A DNA stretch of 64,000 nucleotides. Source: Hyphomicrobium sp. (lineage in GTDB: Bacteria; Pseudomonadota; Alphaproteobacteria; Rhizobiales; Hyphomicrobiaceae). A program made the position numbers and the translations under genes. Of the stretch, positions 25,723 to 33,843 are shown in pieces. The notes under the pieces were generated by a model that saw only the letters and a list, made by a program, of their open reading frames with translations, made no database searches and was not told the origin of the DNA. The DNA lies in NCBI GenBank assembly GCA_003987725.1, contig RXJH01000007.1, positions 84,514 to 148,513 on the forward strand. Reading direction: 5' to 3'. Position 1 is the stretch's first letter. The number at the start of each line of letters is the position of its first letter.

Positions 25723-26883
25723 ATGAAAAACACGTTCACAGTGCTGCAGGTGATACCCCGGATGCGCGCCGGTGGCGCTGAACTCGGCTGCCTGCAGATC
25801 GCGACTGCGCTCGTCAAGAACGGTCATCGCGCAATTGTGGCATCCGCAGGCGGCCCACTCGTTGATCAGCTTCTGGCTGCAGGAGCCGAGCATATCTCGA
25901 TGCCGCTTGCCACGAAGAATCCGTTGCTTCTTGCGAAAAATGCTTCGGACCTGGCGAGCATCATTCGCCGTGAAAACGTCTCCATCATTCATGCCCGTAG
26001 CCGCGCCCCAGCGTGGAGCGCCCTTTACGCCGCCCGGCGCACCGCCACGCCCTTTGTAACAACTTACCATTCCGAATATTCAGAAAAAACGCGGCTGAAG
26101 AATTTCTACAACAGCGTCATGGCGCGCAGCGATACCGTAATCGCTGTCTCGGACTACATGGCGCACCTCATCCGCACGCGCTACCACACGCCCGAGAAGC
26201 GCATCGCCGTCATACATCGTGCATTTGATTCAACCGTCTTCGATCCGGCGTTGCTGACACCTGAAAGACTGGCTGCCGTTCGAACGCTGCTGAATGCCGA
26301 CGGATCGAAACCTGTGCTCATTTTGGCAGGCCGCATCACGCCCCGCAAAGCGCAGCACCATCTTGTTTCGGCGCTCGGGATATTGAAGGAGCGCGGCGCC
26401 CCGGACGTCGTTTGCGTTCTCGCCGGCGAAATCGAAAAGCCGGCTTTCAAGGAGCAGCTCGAAGCCCAGGCGGAAAAGCTCGGGGTCGCGCATCAATTGC
26501 GATTCCCAGGCCACGTGAAAGATGTGGCCGCCGCCTACGCGATCAGCGACATCGCGCTGAATATTTCAGAGCAGGAAGGACTGCCGCGCGTCGCCATCGA
26601 AGGTCAGGCGATGGGCGTTCCGATGATCGTATCGGATACCGGACCCGGCCGCGAAGTCGCGCTGACGGTGCCCGACGTCAAGCCGGACGAAGCATCCGGT
26701 TTGCGCGTGCCATACGCCGATCCGAAAGCCGTCGCCGATGCGATCGAAACGATGCTCGGCTGGACGGCCGAAAAGCGAAAGGCTTACGGCCAAAGGGGAT
26801 CGGCCAACGTCCGCAGCCGCTTTACGCTGGACCAGCTGACCTCGAAAACGCTGGCCGTTTATCAGCGTCTGCTCAGCACTTAA
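25723..26883 (+). CDS. Family 4 glycosyltransferase (GT-B fold)
   Basis: 386 residues. The N-terminal Rossmann domain has the glycine-rich opening VIPRMRAGGAELGCLQIA. The C-terminal nucleotide-sugar domain contains LILAGRITPRKAQHHLVSAL and the E-x7-E motif in ISEQEGLPRVAIEGQAMGVPMI, diagnostic of retaining GT4 enzymes. Acceptor unknown; LPS core, O-antigen or exopolysaccharide are typical. It is divergent from the hydrolase with 34 bp between start codons, so their promoters overlap. A second glycosyltransferase-like gene follows after about 250 bp. Confidence 0.9.
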   Translation: MKNTFTVLQVIPRMRAGGAELGCLQIATALVKNGHRAIVASAGGPLVDQLLAAGAEHISMPLATKNPLLLAKNASDLASIIRRENVSIIHARSRAPAWSALYAARRTATPFVTTYHSEYSEKTRLKNFYNSVMARSDTVIAVSDYMAHLIRTRYHTPEKRIAVIHRAFDSTVFDPALLTPERLAAVRTLLNADGSKPVLILAGRITPRKAQHHLVSALGILKERGAPDVVCVLAGEIEKPAFKEQLEAQAEKLGVAHQLRFPGHVKDVAAAYAISDIALNISEQEGLPRVAIEGQAMGVPMIVSDTGPGREVALTVPDVKPDEASGLRVPYADPKAVADAIETMLGWTAEKRKAYGQRGSANVRSRFTLDQLTSKTLAVYQRLLST

Positions 26884-26998
26884 CGGCGCCGTGGAGGCGT
26901 TCGCTCGCTAAATATACCACATTCCACCTGTGCGACCGGGCGCCGGTTGTCCCCTCGAATTTCCCTCGAAAGCGGCATGCCGGCCGGTCAAAACCAAT

Positions 26999-27010
26999 TT
27001 GACTTGTCAA
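26999..27010. promoter_or_regulatory. 12-bp palindrome TTGAC-TT-GTCAA
   Basis: Perfect inverted repeat in the gap between two glycosyltransferase genes, 125 bp upstream of the second one. It is operator-like in size; no regulator assigned. Confidence 0.3.
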
Positions 27011-27041
27011 CAGCGTGAGACAATGCTGTGAGGCGGGCCCG

Positions 27042-27060
27042 AACGCTTCTGGCGTTTTTT
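27042..27060 (+). terminator. Intrinsic terminator downstream of the GT4 gene
   Basis: AACGC (27042-27046), loop TTCTG, GCGTT (27052-27056) running into six T. Lies about 160 nt after the GT4 stop and 75 nt before the next start codon. Confidence 0.55.
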
Positions 27061-27134
27061 CCGTTACTACTAGATAGAAAGATCTACGGCTGGGTGGCCG
27101 ATACGGTAGGGACGCGAGAGTAACAAACGGGGCG

Positions 27135-27866
27135 ATGCAAACAGTAATCTGTATAAAGTGGGGCACTCGATACGGTATCGACTACCTCAATCGCTTGGCA
27201 TCTATGGTCCGGCGAAATGCGCGGCGAGAGACACGCCTCATTTGTTTCACGGACGACGCTAAGGGAGCCGACCCCTGGGTGCAGATTGCGCCGCTGCCGC
27301 CCATCAACCTACCCGAGCGCGAATTCACGACCCCCTGGCGGAAGTTGTCGCTCTGGCAGTATCCGCTTCTCGATCTCGAAGGCGACGTCCTGTTCTTCGA
27401 TCTCGACGTTGTCATCACCGGACAGATCGATGACTTTTTCGACTTTGAGCCGGGTCGCTTCTGCGTTGCTCAGAACTGGACCCAGCCCAATGAGCGGATA
27501 GGCAATACCTCGATCTATAGATTTCCGGTCGGGAAAATGTCTCACATCTTCGATACTTTTAACGCCAATCCGGAAGCCATTCTTGGCCGCTACCGGATTG
27601 AGCAGCAATATATATCGGCCGAAAGCGAAGACGTTGTTTTCTTCCCTCCGGAATGGTGCCTGAGCTTCAAGCATTCGCTTATTCCAGCCTGGCCGCTAAA
27701 CTTCTTCATCACGCCGCGACTACCGCCGGAAGCGCGCGTAGTGGCTTTCCACGGCAAGCCGGACCCCGACGAGGCCCGCGATGGGATTTGGCCCGTGAAC
27801 GCAACTTGGAAGAAATTTTACAAGTACGTCCTGCCGACCCCATGGATCGCTGATCACTGGCGATAG
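27135..27866 (+). CDS. Glycosyltransferase-like protein with DXD motif (GT-A fold)
   Basis: 243 residues. The opening MQTVICIKWGTRYGIDYLNRLASMVRRN followed by GDVLFFDLDVVITGQIDDFF is the nucleotide-sugar and metal-binding DLD motif of GT-A type enzymes such as GT8/GT32 relatives. The end HGKPDPDEARDGIWPVN, with a conserved HGKP, is typical of alphaproteobacterial proteins annotated as hypothetical or glycosyltransferase. No membrane segment. It is probably involved in surface polysaccharide synthesis with the GT4 neighbour; a separate promoter is likely because a terminator lies between them. Confidence 0.72.
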   Translation: MQTVICIKWGTRYGIDYLNRLASMVRRNARRETRLICFTDDAKGADPWVQIAPLPPINLPEREFTTPWRKLSLWQYPLLDLEGDVLFFDLDVVITGQIDDFFDFEPGRFCVAQNWTQPNERIGNTSIYRFPVGKMSHIFDTFNANPEAILGRYRIEQQYISAESEDVVFFPPEWCLSFKHSLIPAWPLNFFITPRLPPEARVVAFHGKPDPDEARDGIWPVNATWKKFYKYVLPTPWIADHWR

Positions 27867-28043
27867 CGGCCAATTGCCTTGCCAAAAGGCCATGCGGCAA
27901 AGGGATGTGTTCGGAAAATGGGCGAAATAGCCTCATTTGCCAATTTTGCTCAAGCGTCCCGCTTGACTTAGGCGCCCGTTGCTTCCCATGTTCGCCGCTG
28001 ACCGGGGGTGGAGTCTGCCCCTAGTCATAATTGGAACCACAAA

Positions 28044-28058
28044 AGGAGCTGAACCATC
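28044..28058 (+). promoter_or_regulatory. infC: SD and AUC start of infC
   Basis: AGGAG with a 7-nt spacer to ATC. This is the site at which IF-3 autoregulation is expected, by analogy with the AUU start of E. coli infC. Confidence 0.75.
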
Positions 28059-28598
28059 CGTAAACCAATGCGACCCGAGCCTCAGAGCCGGGAAAACTCA
28101 GGGCCCCGCATCAACGACCAAATTCGGGCCCGGGAAGTCCGTCTCATCGATGAGACAGGCCAGAACGTCGGTGTCATTGCAAAATTCGATGCTCTTGCCC
28201 GCGCCGAAGAGGCCGGACTGGATCTCGTTGAGATCTCGCCCGACGCGGAGCCGCCGGTCTGCAAGATCCTCGATTTCGGCAAGTTTAAATTCCAAGAGCA
28301 GAAGAAGGCCGCCGAGGCCCGTAAAAATCAGAAAATCGTCGAGTTGAAAGAGATCAAGATGCGTCCTGGCATCGACGATCACGACTATGACGTGAAGATG
28401 CGGGCGATCAAACGCTTCTTCGAAGACGGCGATAAGGTCAAGATAACGCTGCGCTTCCGTGGCCGTGAGATGGCACACTCGCAACTCGGTATGGCGGTGT
28501 TGCAGCGCGTGAAAGCCGACACCGAGTCCATCTCCAAGGTCGAGAGCGAACCGCGCTTCGAAGGCCGCCAGATGGTGATGGTGCTCGCCCCCAAATGA
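28056..28598 (+). CDS. infC: Translation initiation factor IF-3, AUC start codon
   Basis: 180 residues if translation begins at ATC 28056 (read as fMet-Arg-Lys-Pro-Met). The N domain ([24 protein letters not shown]) and the C domain ([21 protein letters not shown]...[19 protein letters not shown]) are intact. AGGAG (28044-28048) is 7 nt before the ATC but 19 nt before the first ATG (28068), so the ATC is the better start. A non-AUG start is the hallmark of infC and allows IF-3 to repress its own synthesis by rejecting such codons. rpmI and rplT, usually adjacent, are 3 kb downstream here. Confidence 0.93.
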   Translation: MRKPMRPEPQSRENSGPRINDQIRAREVRLIDETGQNVGVIAKFDALARAEEAGLDLVEISPDAEPPVCKILDFGKFKFQEQKKAAEARKNQKIVELKEIKMRPGIDDHDYDVKMRAIKRFFEDGDKVKITLRFRGREMAHSQLGMAVLQRVKADTESISKVESEPRFEGRQMVMVLAPK

Positions 28599-28607
28599 TC
28601 TGACTGC

Positions 28608-28628
28608 GGCGGGGTTATCCGCCCCGCC
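28608..28628 (+). terminator. GC-rich hairpin after infC
   Basis: GGCGGGG (28608-28614), loop TTATCCG, CCCCGCC (28622-28628), then CTTGTCTCC. The stem starts 9 nt after the infC stop; the T content downstream is weak, so termination may be partial. Confidence 0.5.
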
Positions 28629-28744
28629 CTTGTCTCCCTCGTCCCGCTCCCGATTTGCTCCCATCCGCGCCGGTGGACTTGCTCTCGCCGACAGACGGTT
28701 CTAGCGTTGCCGTATCCGACAGGTCTTTTCGGGGGAACGGCCGC

Positions 28745-29119
28745 ATGAGCGATGACCGGCCATTTGATTTCTCGATACTTGACCACATTGGCGCGCCATT
28801 TCGCCATTTCGAGGCGGGCGAGAAGATTTTCCTCGAAGAAGATCCCGGCGACGCCATGTACATGGTGCGATCAGGCCGCGTTGACATCATCACCTACGGC
28901 ACGGTGCTCGAGAACGTCCGCACCGGCGGAATTTTCGGTGAGATGGCGTTGATCGACGATGGCCCGCGCAGTGCGGCAGCAATGGCCGCCGAACCGACCG
29001 AAGTCGTTGCGATAGACAAGCCGGCATTTCTTGCTGTCGTGCGCAGCGACCCGCAGTTCGCATTACGCGTCATGAGCCTGTTGGCGACCCGCATACGCCG
29101 TATGAATACGCAGATATGA
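28745..29119 (+). CDS. Stand-alone cyclic-nucleotide-binding-domain protein
   Basis: 124 residues comprising one Crp-type cNMP-binding beta-roll: FRHFEAGEKIFLEEDPGDAMYMVRSGRVDI, then the phosphate-binding cassette region GGIFGEMALIDDGPRSAAAMA, ending in the C-helix MSLLATRIRRMN. There is no helix-turn-helix DNA-binding domain, so it is not a Crp/Fnr transcription factor; it may be a cAMP-responsive partner subunit. The frame is open upstream to 28655, but the ATG at 28745 begins the domain and follows a CGGGGGAAC tract. Confidence 0.82.
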   Translation: MSDDRPFDFSILDHIGAPFRHFEAGEKIFLEEDPGDAMYMVRSGRVDIITYGTVLENVRTGGIFGEMALIDDGPRSAAAMAAEPTEVVAIDKPAFLAVVRSDPQFALRVMSLLATRIRRMNTQI

Positions 29120-29176
29120 AAATGAGTGAGAATGCGCGGCGATTGCAATGCGCCTGCCGCGCATGATGTGAAAGCG

Positions 29177-29410
29177 TCAGCAGCCGTGACGCCACATGCA
29201 GCGGCGGAAACGCGGGCCGCCCCAACCCCAGCGATCGGCGCAGATGCGGCGCCAACGCCAGCAGGATCGCCGGAAATCAACCTGCGTCGCGAGTGACTGG
29301 TTTGTCTCGAGACCCTTTAGGGGCGCTAACGGGGCGGCTTGCGACCCGGAACTCGCCGCCGACAAGCCGATGGCGACAACGGATGCAGCCAGAAGTGGTG
29401 CAATACGCAT
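29177..29410 (-). CDS. Small secreted Trp/Arg/Cys-rich protein
   Basis: 77 residues. A signal peptide (MRIAPLLAASVVAIGLSAASSGSQA) precedes a mature chain of about 50 residues that ends in a Trp/Arg/Cys-rich segment (SCWRWRRICADRWGWGGPRFRRCMWRHGC). Small secreted proteins with such tails are common in Hyphomicrobiales and have no known function. The start at 29410 is preferred to the ATG 6 nt upstream because GGAG then has a 7-nt spacing instead of abutting the start codon. Four Cys suggest disulfides. Confidence 0.65.
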   Translation of the reverse strand: MRIAPLLAASVVAIGLSAASSGSQAAPLAPLKGLETNQSLATQVDFRRSCWRWRRICADRWGWGGPRFRRCMWRHGC

Positions 29411-29529
29411 GTTCATCTCCGCAATTTAAACGAACGCATTAAGGAAACGCACGCAACAAACGTGCGCGAAAAATGTGTCGTCTAAAAACTGAATGAACAC
29501 TGAATTAGACAGAATTTCTGCAATCATTG

Positions 29530-29709
29530 TCATGCAGCGAGCTGAAGTTTCGGCTGTTGCGGTGCATGATCTGCCAAACTCTGGTGCGCATCGGCGAGCA
29601 GGCGAAGGATAATATCCTGGCGATTATAGAGATTTGGATAAGCTTGCCGCAGTTCGTCCAGCTTTTTCAGCGCGTCGCTGTTTAAGCCGATATGAACGAT
29701 ATGGTACAT
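29530..29709 (-). CDS. Small protein with ribbon-helix-helix-like pattern
   Basis: 59 residues from the ATG at 29709; GGAG lies 7 nt upstream. The predicted order is a short strand (YHIVHIGL), helix (NSDALKKLDELRQAY), turn, helix (NRQDIILRLLADAHQSLADH) and a Gln/Pro tail. This strand-helix-helix pattern and length fit Arc/CopG-type DNA-binding proteins, an inference not backed by a recognised signature. Neighbours are other small unlinked genes, and no toxin partner is visible. Confidence 0.55.
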   Translation of the reverse strand: MYHIVHIGLNSDALKKLDELRQAYPNLYNRQDIILRLLADAHQSLADHAPQQPKLQLAA

Positions 29710-29804
29710 GGCACTGCTCCGTAGGCTGCATTTGATGCAGCCCACGTCACCACAGCCGCGGCCAGCGCCGCTGTTCCCCAAGAAACGCTAAGCGATTTTG
29801 GTCC

Positions 29805-30005
29805 TCAATCGAGGTCCACCAGACCGAGCGCTGCAAGCGAAATAAATGCGGCAATCATCAAAATTCCGACGAGCAAGACCAGCGCCGGATAGAACGCCGC
29901 GAATACCACGCCGACGCGCCAGCCGGTTGCAGAACGTAAGCTGATCGCAGCAGTCGGCAGCGCAGCCAAAAAGAAAATCGCGACGACGAACGGATCGAGT
30001 CTCAT
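29805..30005 (-). CDS. Small two-helix membrane protein, hypothetical
   Basis: 66 residues from the ATG at 30005. Two hydrophobic helices, about 5-24 (FVVAIFFLAALPTAAISLRS) and 32-60 (VGVVFAAFYPALVLLVGILMIAAFISLAAL), are joined by a short polar loop. No family recognised. SD is weak (GAGAG). The gene is accepted on hydrophobic pattern and codon use. Confidence 0.5.
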   Translation of the reverse strand: MRLDPFVVAIFFLAALPTAAISLRSATGWRVGVVFAAFYPALVLLVGILMIAAFISLAALGLVDLD

Positions 30006-30363
30006 GACCAAACTCTCAAAGTACGCCACTCAAAAACGGCAATCCTAGCTTGCCAGATATGGACGCCCGCGCCAGTCAACAGCAGCTAACGAGACGCAAT
30101 CCGCGGCAAATGGAAATTTTCTGCTGTGTACCGCCGTGGGCCACGAAGCACCCGCGCCAACACTTGACGTCATAGGGATTGCTCCGGTCGATTTGGCGCA
30201 TAACCGAAGTTTTCCGAAGGGCCTAGAAAACAGCAGATTAGAACTCCGCGCTGGTAAATCGCCCTCACGAAAAGTCCTGTTGTTTCCCAAGTTACAGCGG
30301 TCTACTTGCCAGCCCGCTTCATCTCCCGCATCGTTCGAAATCAGTCGCGAAAAGGCCGTCGGA
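30006..30363. other. 358-bp gap upstream of the gtrA-like gene
   Basis: No convincing gene. An open frame in phase with the GtrA gene reaches back to 30136, but its translation is hydrophilic and unlike any GtrA N terminus. The gap should hold the promoters of the divergent membrane-protein gene and of the GtrA gene; no clear -35/-10 pair is visible. Confidence 0.5.
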
Positions 30364-30798
30364 ATGCACCCCAAGGTTCGCCATGCCCTACTTTATACCG
30401 GCGTCAACCTGGCTTCGACCGTCGTCGATTACACGATCTTTCTCAGTCTCACTTACCTTGTCGGGTTTCCCATTCTTGCGAGCGTCGTCGCTTACGGCGT
30501 CGGCATGCTCGTGAATTTCGCGCTGACGACGAACTTCGTCTTCCTGCATGACATGTCGCACAAATCGCGGCATCGCCTGTTCATGGAGTTCGTCTCGACG
30601 TCACTCCTCGGCCTGCTTCTGACAGCCGCCATCATCTGGCTGACTGTGCACCACATGAACATGCCGCCGATCGAAGGCAAAACGATCTCTCTGCTGATCT
30701 GCTTCGCCTCGCTCTACTACGTCCGCACGCGTATCGTCTTCAGCAAGAACACGAATACGAGCGCGCCCACCGACGCCGAGCCGGCCTCGCAAGCCTGA
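30364..30798 (+). CDS. GtrA-family membrane protein
   Basis: 144 residues with four predicted transmembrane helices. The GtrA signature is clear: RHALLYTGVNLASTVVDYTIFLSLTYLVG, then VVAYGVGMLVNFALTTNFVF and a last pair ending ISLLICFASLYYVRTRIVF. GtrA proteins help translocate or use polyprenyl-linked sugars for O-antigen or teichoic-acid glycosylation. No glycosyltransferase partner is adjacent, though two lie 3-4 kb upstream. The start is placed at MHPKVRH, where the family begins. The C-terminal tail is polar. Confidence 0.83.
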   Translation: MHPKVRHALLYTGVNLASTVVDYTIFLSLTYLVGFPILASVVAYGVGMLVNFALTTNFVFLHDMSHKSRHRLFMEFVSTSLLGLLLTAAIIWLTVHHMNMPPIEGKTISLLICFASLYYVRTRIVFSKNTNTSAPTDAEPASQA

Positions 30799-30808
30799 AT
30801 GGTTGGCG

Positions 30809-31156
30809 CTAGATGTTGACGTGCTGAATGACGTAGCTGCCCGCCGCCGCAATCAGGCCCGCGATCAGCACATAGGGCAGGATGGAAACGAGAACCATCA
30901 ACAGCTCGACAAAGGCCTTGAAGATCTGCTCCGCCGCCGCCCAGAGCTGGAAGAAGCCCTTGTAAAGCACGTAGACGATGGCGATGACGACGAGCGCGAG
31001 AACAGCGATTTTCCAAACCGGCAGCGCCTGCCAATCCGATTGAAAGATCGCCAGCATCTGGCCGAACGACCATTGCCAGACAAGCTCGACGAACCTGAAA
31101 ATGGCCGTGATGCCCTGTTGGAGCAAACTGACGATCTGATCGATGATCTGCTTCAC
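30809..31156 (-). CDS. Hypothetical membrane protein with two to three helices
   Basis: 115 residues with a GTG start preceded by GGGAG. An amphipathic N-terminal helix (MKQIIDQIVSLLQQGITAIFRFVELVW) is followed by transmembrane helices about 49-68 (KIAVLALVVIAIVYVLYKGFF) and 84-108 (ELLMVLVSILPYVLIAGLIAAAGSYVI). No domain recognised. It is convergent with the GtrA gene with only 10 bp between the stops. Confidence 0.65.
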   Translation of the reverse strand: MKQIIDQIVSLLQQGITAIFRFVELVWQWSFGQMLAIFQSDWQALPVWKIAVLALVVIAIVYVLYKGFFQLWAAAEQIFKAFVELLMVLVSILPYVLIAGLIAAAGSYVIQHVNI

Positions 31157-31295
31157 GGCCCGTCTCCCTCGCCCATATGCGCCGTTAACAACGCATTAAC
31201 TCTGTATTTAGTTCTAATGTAACTCTTGAGAAATTCGCGAGTCCCCGCCGAAAACCTGCGAAGCGTTGCATTTTTCGCATCGCATGCCGAAAATG

Positions 31296-31324
31296 TTGCG
31301 AAGTTCCGATGGCTCCCCTATAAA
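31296..31324 (+). promoter_or_regulatory. Sigma-70-type promoter for rpmI-rplT
   Basis: TTGCGA (31296-31301), 17-bp spacer, TATAAA (31319-31324). Transcription would start near 31331, giving a leader of about 300 nt before the rpmI start codon. Confidence 0.55.
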
Positions 31325-31438
31325 CCCACCCAGAGCCGCCCGGCGAGGCATGCCGTGGCGGTTCTTATGCTTTTGAAAATCAAGCGGAAACCGCAAAAAG
31401 CATCCCTTCGCAGGACCGGCAGTTTCGCAGCTGCCGAG

Positions 31439-31599
31439 AGTGCTGCCGTCCAAAAGCAGCACTTCAGACCGCAAGGTCTGTCGGGCGCAACCCGAGCCGC
31501 CAGCACTTCGGACCCTTGGGTCCGAGGCCGCAAGGCGGCCCGGCGCAAGCGCCGCCCCCGCGGAGGGCCAGGATGTGAAGCGCGTCAGCGCGAGCATCC
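31439..31599 (+). ncRNA. Multi-hairpin mRNA leader upstream of rpmI
   Basis: Successive stems with almost no linkers: AGTGCTGC/GCAGCACT (31439-31463), CAGACC-GCAA-GGTCTG (31465-31480), TCGGG/CCCGA (31481-31495), CGGACCC/GGGTCCG (31509-31524), GGCCGC/GCGGCC (31526-31540), CGGCG/CGCCG (31541-31554) and GGATG/CATCC enclosing CGCG/CGCG (31571-31599). The block CAGCACTTC plus hairpin at 31457-31480 recurs at 31501-31524 with an A-U pair replaced by G-C. L20 is known to repress rpmI-rplT via leader RNA in other bacteria; that role here is inferred. Confidence 0.6.
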
Positions 31600-31633
31600 G
31601 ATGCGGCCCGTGAGCGAGAACAGGACAAGCAAA

Positions 31634-31834
31634 ATGCCTAAAATGAAGACGAAGAGCGGCGCCAAAAAGCGCTTCAAGATGACCGGCACGGGCAAGGTTG
31701 TTGCCGCCCAGGCCGGCAAGCGTCACGGCATGATCAAGCGCACGGCGAAATTCATTCAGAAAGCGCGCGGCACAGGCGTGCTGAACGATTCTGACGCGAA
31801 GATCGTCAAGAAGTACATGCCCTATAACCGTTGA
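31634..31834 (+). CDS. rpmI: 50S ribosomal protein L35
   Basis: 66 residues, full length. [22 protein letters not shown] is the family start and [11 protein letters not shown] the family end. The frame is open upstream through the structured leader, but only the ATG at 31634 gives a normal L35. SD is weak (AGGAC 9 nt away). Component of the large subunit; cotranscribed with rplT 95 bp downstream. Preceded by an unusual run of hairpins (31439-31599). Confidence 0.97.
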   Translation: MPKMKTKSGAKKRFKMTGTGKVVAAQAGKRHGMIKRTAKFIQKARGTGVLNDSDAKIVKKYMPYNR

Positions 31835-31929
31835 GATCTCTTGGCCCTTGGCGTCGGCTCCTTAGGAAGCCCCAAGCGGCAAACGAAATCTCTTCCATCT
31901 TGAAGCACTAATTCCAGGAGTTTTCTCCA

Positions 31930-32307
31930 ATGGCCCGCGTCAAACGTGGCGTTACCGCCCACGCCAAGCACAAGAAAGTCATCAAGGCCGCCAAGGGCTT
32001 TTATGGCCGCCGCAAAAATACGATCCGCGTTGCCAAGCAGGCGGTCGAGAAGTCGCAGCAGTACGCCTATCGTGACCGCAAGCGTCGTAAGCGCAATTTC
32101 CGCGCACTCTGGATCCAGCGCATCAACGCTGCTGTCCGCGAGCACGGCCTGACCTACGGGCGCTTTATCAACGGCCTGACGAACCTCGGCATCGAGGTCG
32201 ACCGCAAGGTTCTGTCCGACATCGCGATCAACGATCCGGCGGGCTTCAAGGCACTGGTCGATAAGGCTGCAGCCGCCGCCAGCTCGCCTGTCGCAAAGGC
32301 AGCTTAA
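31930..32307 (+). CDS. rplT: 50S ribosomal protein L20
   Basis: 125 residues. The basic N-terminal extension [29 protein letters not shown] and the globular part [22 protein letters not shown] are canonical. L20 binds 23S rRNA early in assembly and in several bacteria also represses its own operon by binding the leader mRNA, relevant to the hairpin array before rpmI. CAGGAG lies upstream with an extended spacer to the ATG. A two-tier hairpin separates it from pheS. Confidence 0.97.
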   Translation: MARVKRGVTAHAKHKKVIKAAKGFYGRRKNTIRVAKQAVEKSQQYAYRDRKRRKRNFRALWIQRINAAVREHGLTYGRFINGLTNLGIEVDRKVLSDIAINDPAGFKALVDKAAAAASSPVAKAA

Positions 32308-32322
32308 CAAAACGACCGTTTT

Positions 32323-32369
32323 CCCGGCAGAAGCCGGCCGCGCGTCAAGCGCGGCCGCGCAAAGCCGGG
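32323..32369 (+). terminator. Two-tier hairpin between rplT and pheS
   Basis: Outer stem CCCGGC (32323-32328)/GCCGGG (32364-32369) encloses a perfect 9-bp stem CGGCCGCGC (32335-32343)/GCGCGGCCG (32349-32357) with loop GTCAA. No T run follows, so it may be an attenuator or a processing signal rather than a simple terminator. Confidence 0.5.
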
Positions 32370-32507
32370 ACCCAACGCTTCCGGCGGCGATCTGGGTCAC
32401 GAATATGAGCCCGCGGATCGTCGCGCGGAGTTGATCGTGCGCACCAAGCCTGCCAAACAAAGGCCGCGCGTCGTCCGACAAGGACCCGCGCCCGGACGAG
32501 GTTTTGC

Positions 32508-33581
32508 ATGAGCACTTCTGACGTTCTCTCCGAACTCGAAACCAGCCTGTTGGCCGAGATTGCCGGTGCCGGCGATCTTGCCTCGCTCGATGCCGTTCGC
32601 GTTTCGGCGCTCGGCAAAAAGGGCCGGGTGTCCGAGCTGATGAGCAAACTCGGCTCGCTGCCGCCTGAAGAGCGCAAGAGCTTCGGCCAGACCGTCAATA
32701 CGCTGAAGGCGAAAGTCTCCGACGCACTCGATGCCCGCAAGGCCGTGCTTGAAACCGCCGCGCTCGATGAACGCCTCAAGACCGAGCGCGCCGACGTCAC
32801 GCTACCGGTGCGCCTTGGCCCCGTAGCCGAGGGCCGCATTCATCCGGTCAGCCAGGTTCTCGACGAAGTCGTCGAAATCTTCGCCGACATGGGCTTCTCG
32901 GTCGCCGAAGGTCCGGACATCGAGACGGACGAGATGAACTTCGACAAGCTCAACATCCCGGCCGAGCACCCAGCGCGCCAGGATCACGACACCTTCTATT
33001 TCTCGCCGAAAGCCGACGGCTCGCGGCTGCTGCTCCGCACGCATACGAGCCCCGTGCAGATCCGCACGATGGTCTCGCAAAAGCCGCCGATCCGCATCAT
33101 CGCGCCGGGCCGTGTCTACCGCATGGACAGCGACCAGACGCACACGCCGATGTTCCATCAGGTCGAAGGCCTCGTCATCGACGAGTCGACCCACATGGGT
33201 CACCTGAAATGGGTGCTCCAGGAATTCTGCAAGGCCTTCTTCGAGGTCGATGAAGTGAAGATGCGGTTCCGCGCTTCGCACTTTCCGTTCACCGAGCCTT
33301 CGATGGAAGTCGATATCGGCGCTGAAGCGATCGGCAAGCCCGGCCAGTGGCTCGAAATTCTCGGCTGCGGCATGGTTCATCCGAACGTGCTTCGGAACTG
33401 CGGCCTCGATCCCGAGAAGTATCAAGGCTTCGCATTCGGCGTCGGCCTCGACCGGCTGACGATGCTGAAATACGGCATCCCCGATCTGCGCTCGTTCTTC
33501 TCCGGCGATTTGAAGTGGCTCAGCCACTACGGCTTTTCGATGCTCGACGTGCCGACCCTCGGCGGCGGGCTAAGTAGTTAG
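32508..33581 (+). CDS. pheS: Phenylalanyl-tRNA synthetase alpha subunit
   Basis: 357 residues. The N-terminal coiled coil (about 1-90) binds tRNA. The class II catalytic core shows motif 1 around [21 protein letters not shown], motif 2 in [22 protein letters not shown] and motif 3 in [21 protein letters not shown]. It pairs with PheT to charge tRNA-Phe. GAGG precedes the ATG by 6 nt. pheT, normally adjacent, starts 1.74 kb downstream, after an inserted rtcB-type gene. Confidence 0.97.
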   Translation: MSTSDVLSELETSLLAEIAGAGDLASLDAVRVSALGKKGRVSELMSKLGSLPPEERKSFGQTVNTLKAKVSDALDARKAVLETAALDERLKTERADVTLPVRLGPVAEGRIHPVSQVLDEVVEIFADMGFSVAEGPDIETDEMNFDKLNIPAEHPARQDHDTFYFSPKADGSRLLLRTHTSPVQIRTMVSQKPPIRIIAPGRVYRMDSDQTHTPMFHQVEGLVIDESTHMGHLKWVLQEFCKAFFEVDEVKMRFRASHFPFTEPSMEVDIGAEAIGKPGQWLEILGCGMVHPNVLRNCGLDPEKYQGFAFGVGLDRLTMLKYGIPDLRSFFSGDLKWLSHYGFSMLDVPTLGGGLSS

Positions 33582-33751
33582 TGCGTACAGAGCTTGACGT
33601 GCACAGCGCGCATGACGCATAAGGTCCGCACTCAACTTCAAGAATCGACGATATGAAACGCGCACGCGCATATTTGTTTGCAGATCGGCGTCCAGAAATG
33701 GGCAGTCTGCAACCGCGCGCGGCCTACGTCGATCCTATAGAAGTTGATGGA

Positions 33752-33767
33752 GTTACACTAAGGTAAC
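33752..33767. promoter_or_regulatory. Operator-like inverted repeat upstream of rtcB
   Basis: GTTAC-ACTAAG-GTAAC, perfect 5-bp arms with a 6-bp centre, 76 bp before the rtcB start and 30 bp before an intrinsic terminator. No promoter elements are certain. Confidence 0.35.
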
Positions 33768-33797
33768 ACACAACTATTTCTCGGACCTCGATGTAGG

Positions 33798-33827
33798 CCT
33801 CCCAGCAAGCGCTGCGGAGGTTTTTTT
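33798..33827 (+). terminator. Intrinsic terminator between pheS and rtcB
   Basis: CCTCC+CAGC (33798-33806), loop AAGC, GCTG+C+GGAGG (33811-33820) with one bulged C, followed by seven T. It ends 17 nt before the rtcB start codon and more than 200 nt after pheS, so it can either end pheS transcripts or attenuate rtcB. Confidence 0.7.
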
Positions 33828-33843
33828 GTTTTCAGAATCGTAA

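Noticed and set aside
30136-30363. N-terminal extension of the GtrA protein
   Set aside because: The extra 76 residues are hydrophilic and unlike any GtrA; the family starts at MHPKVRH.
31226-31633. Long N-terminal extension of L35
   Set aside because: The frame is open only because of base composition; the region is a chain of RNA hairpins and L35 begins at MPKMKTK.
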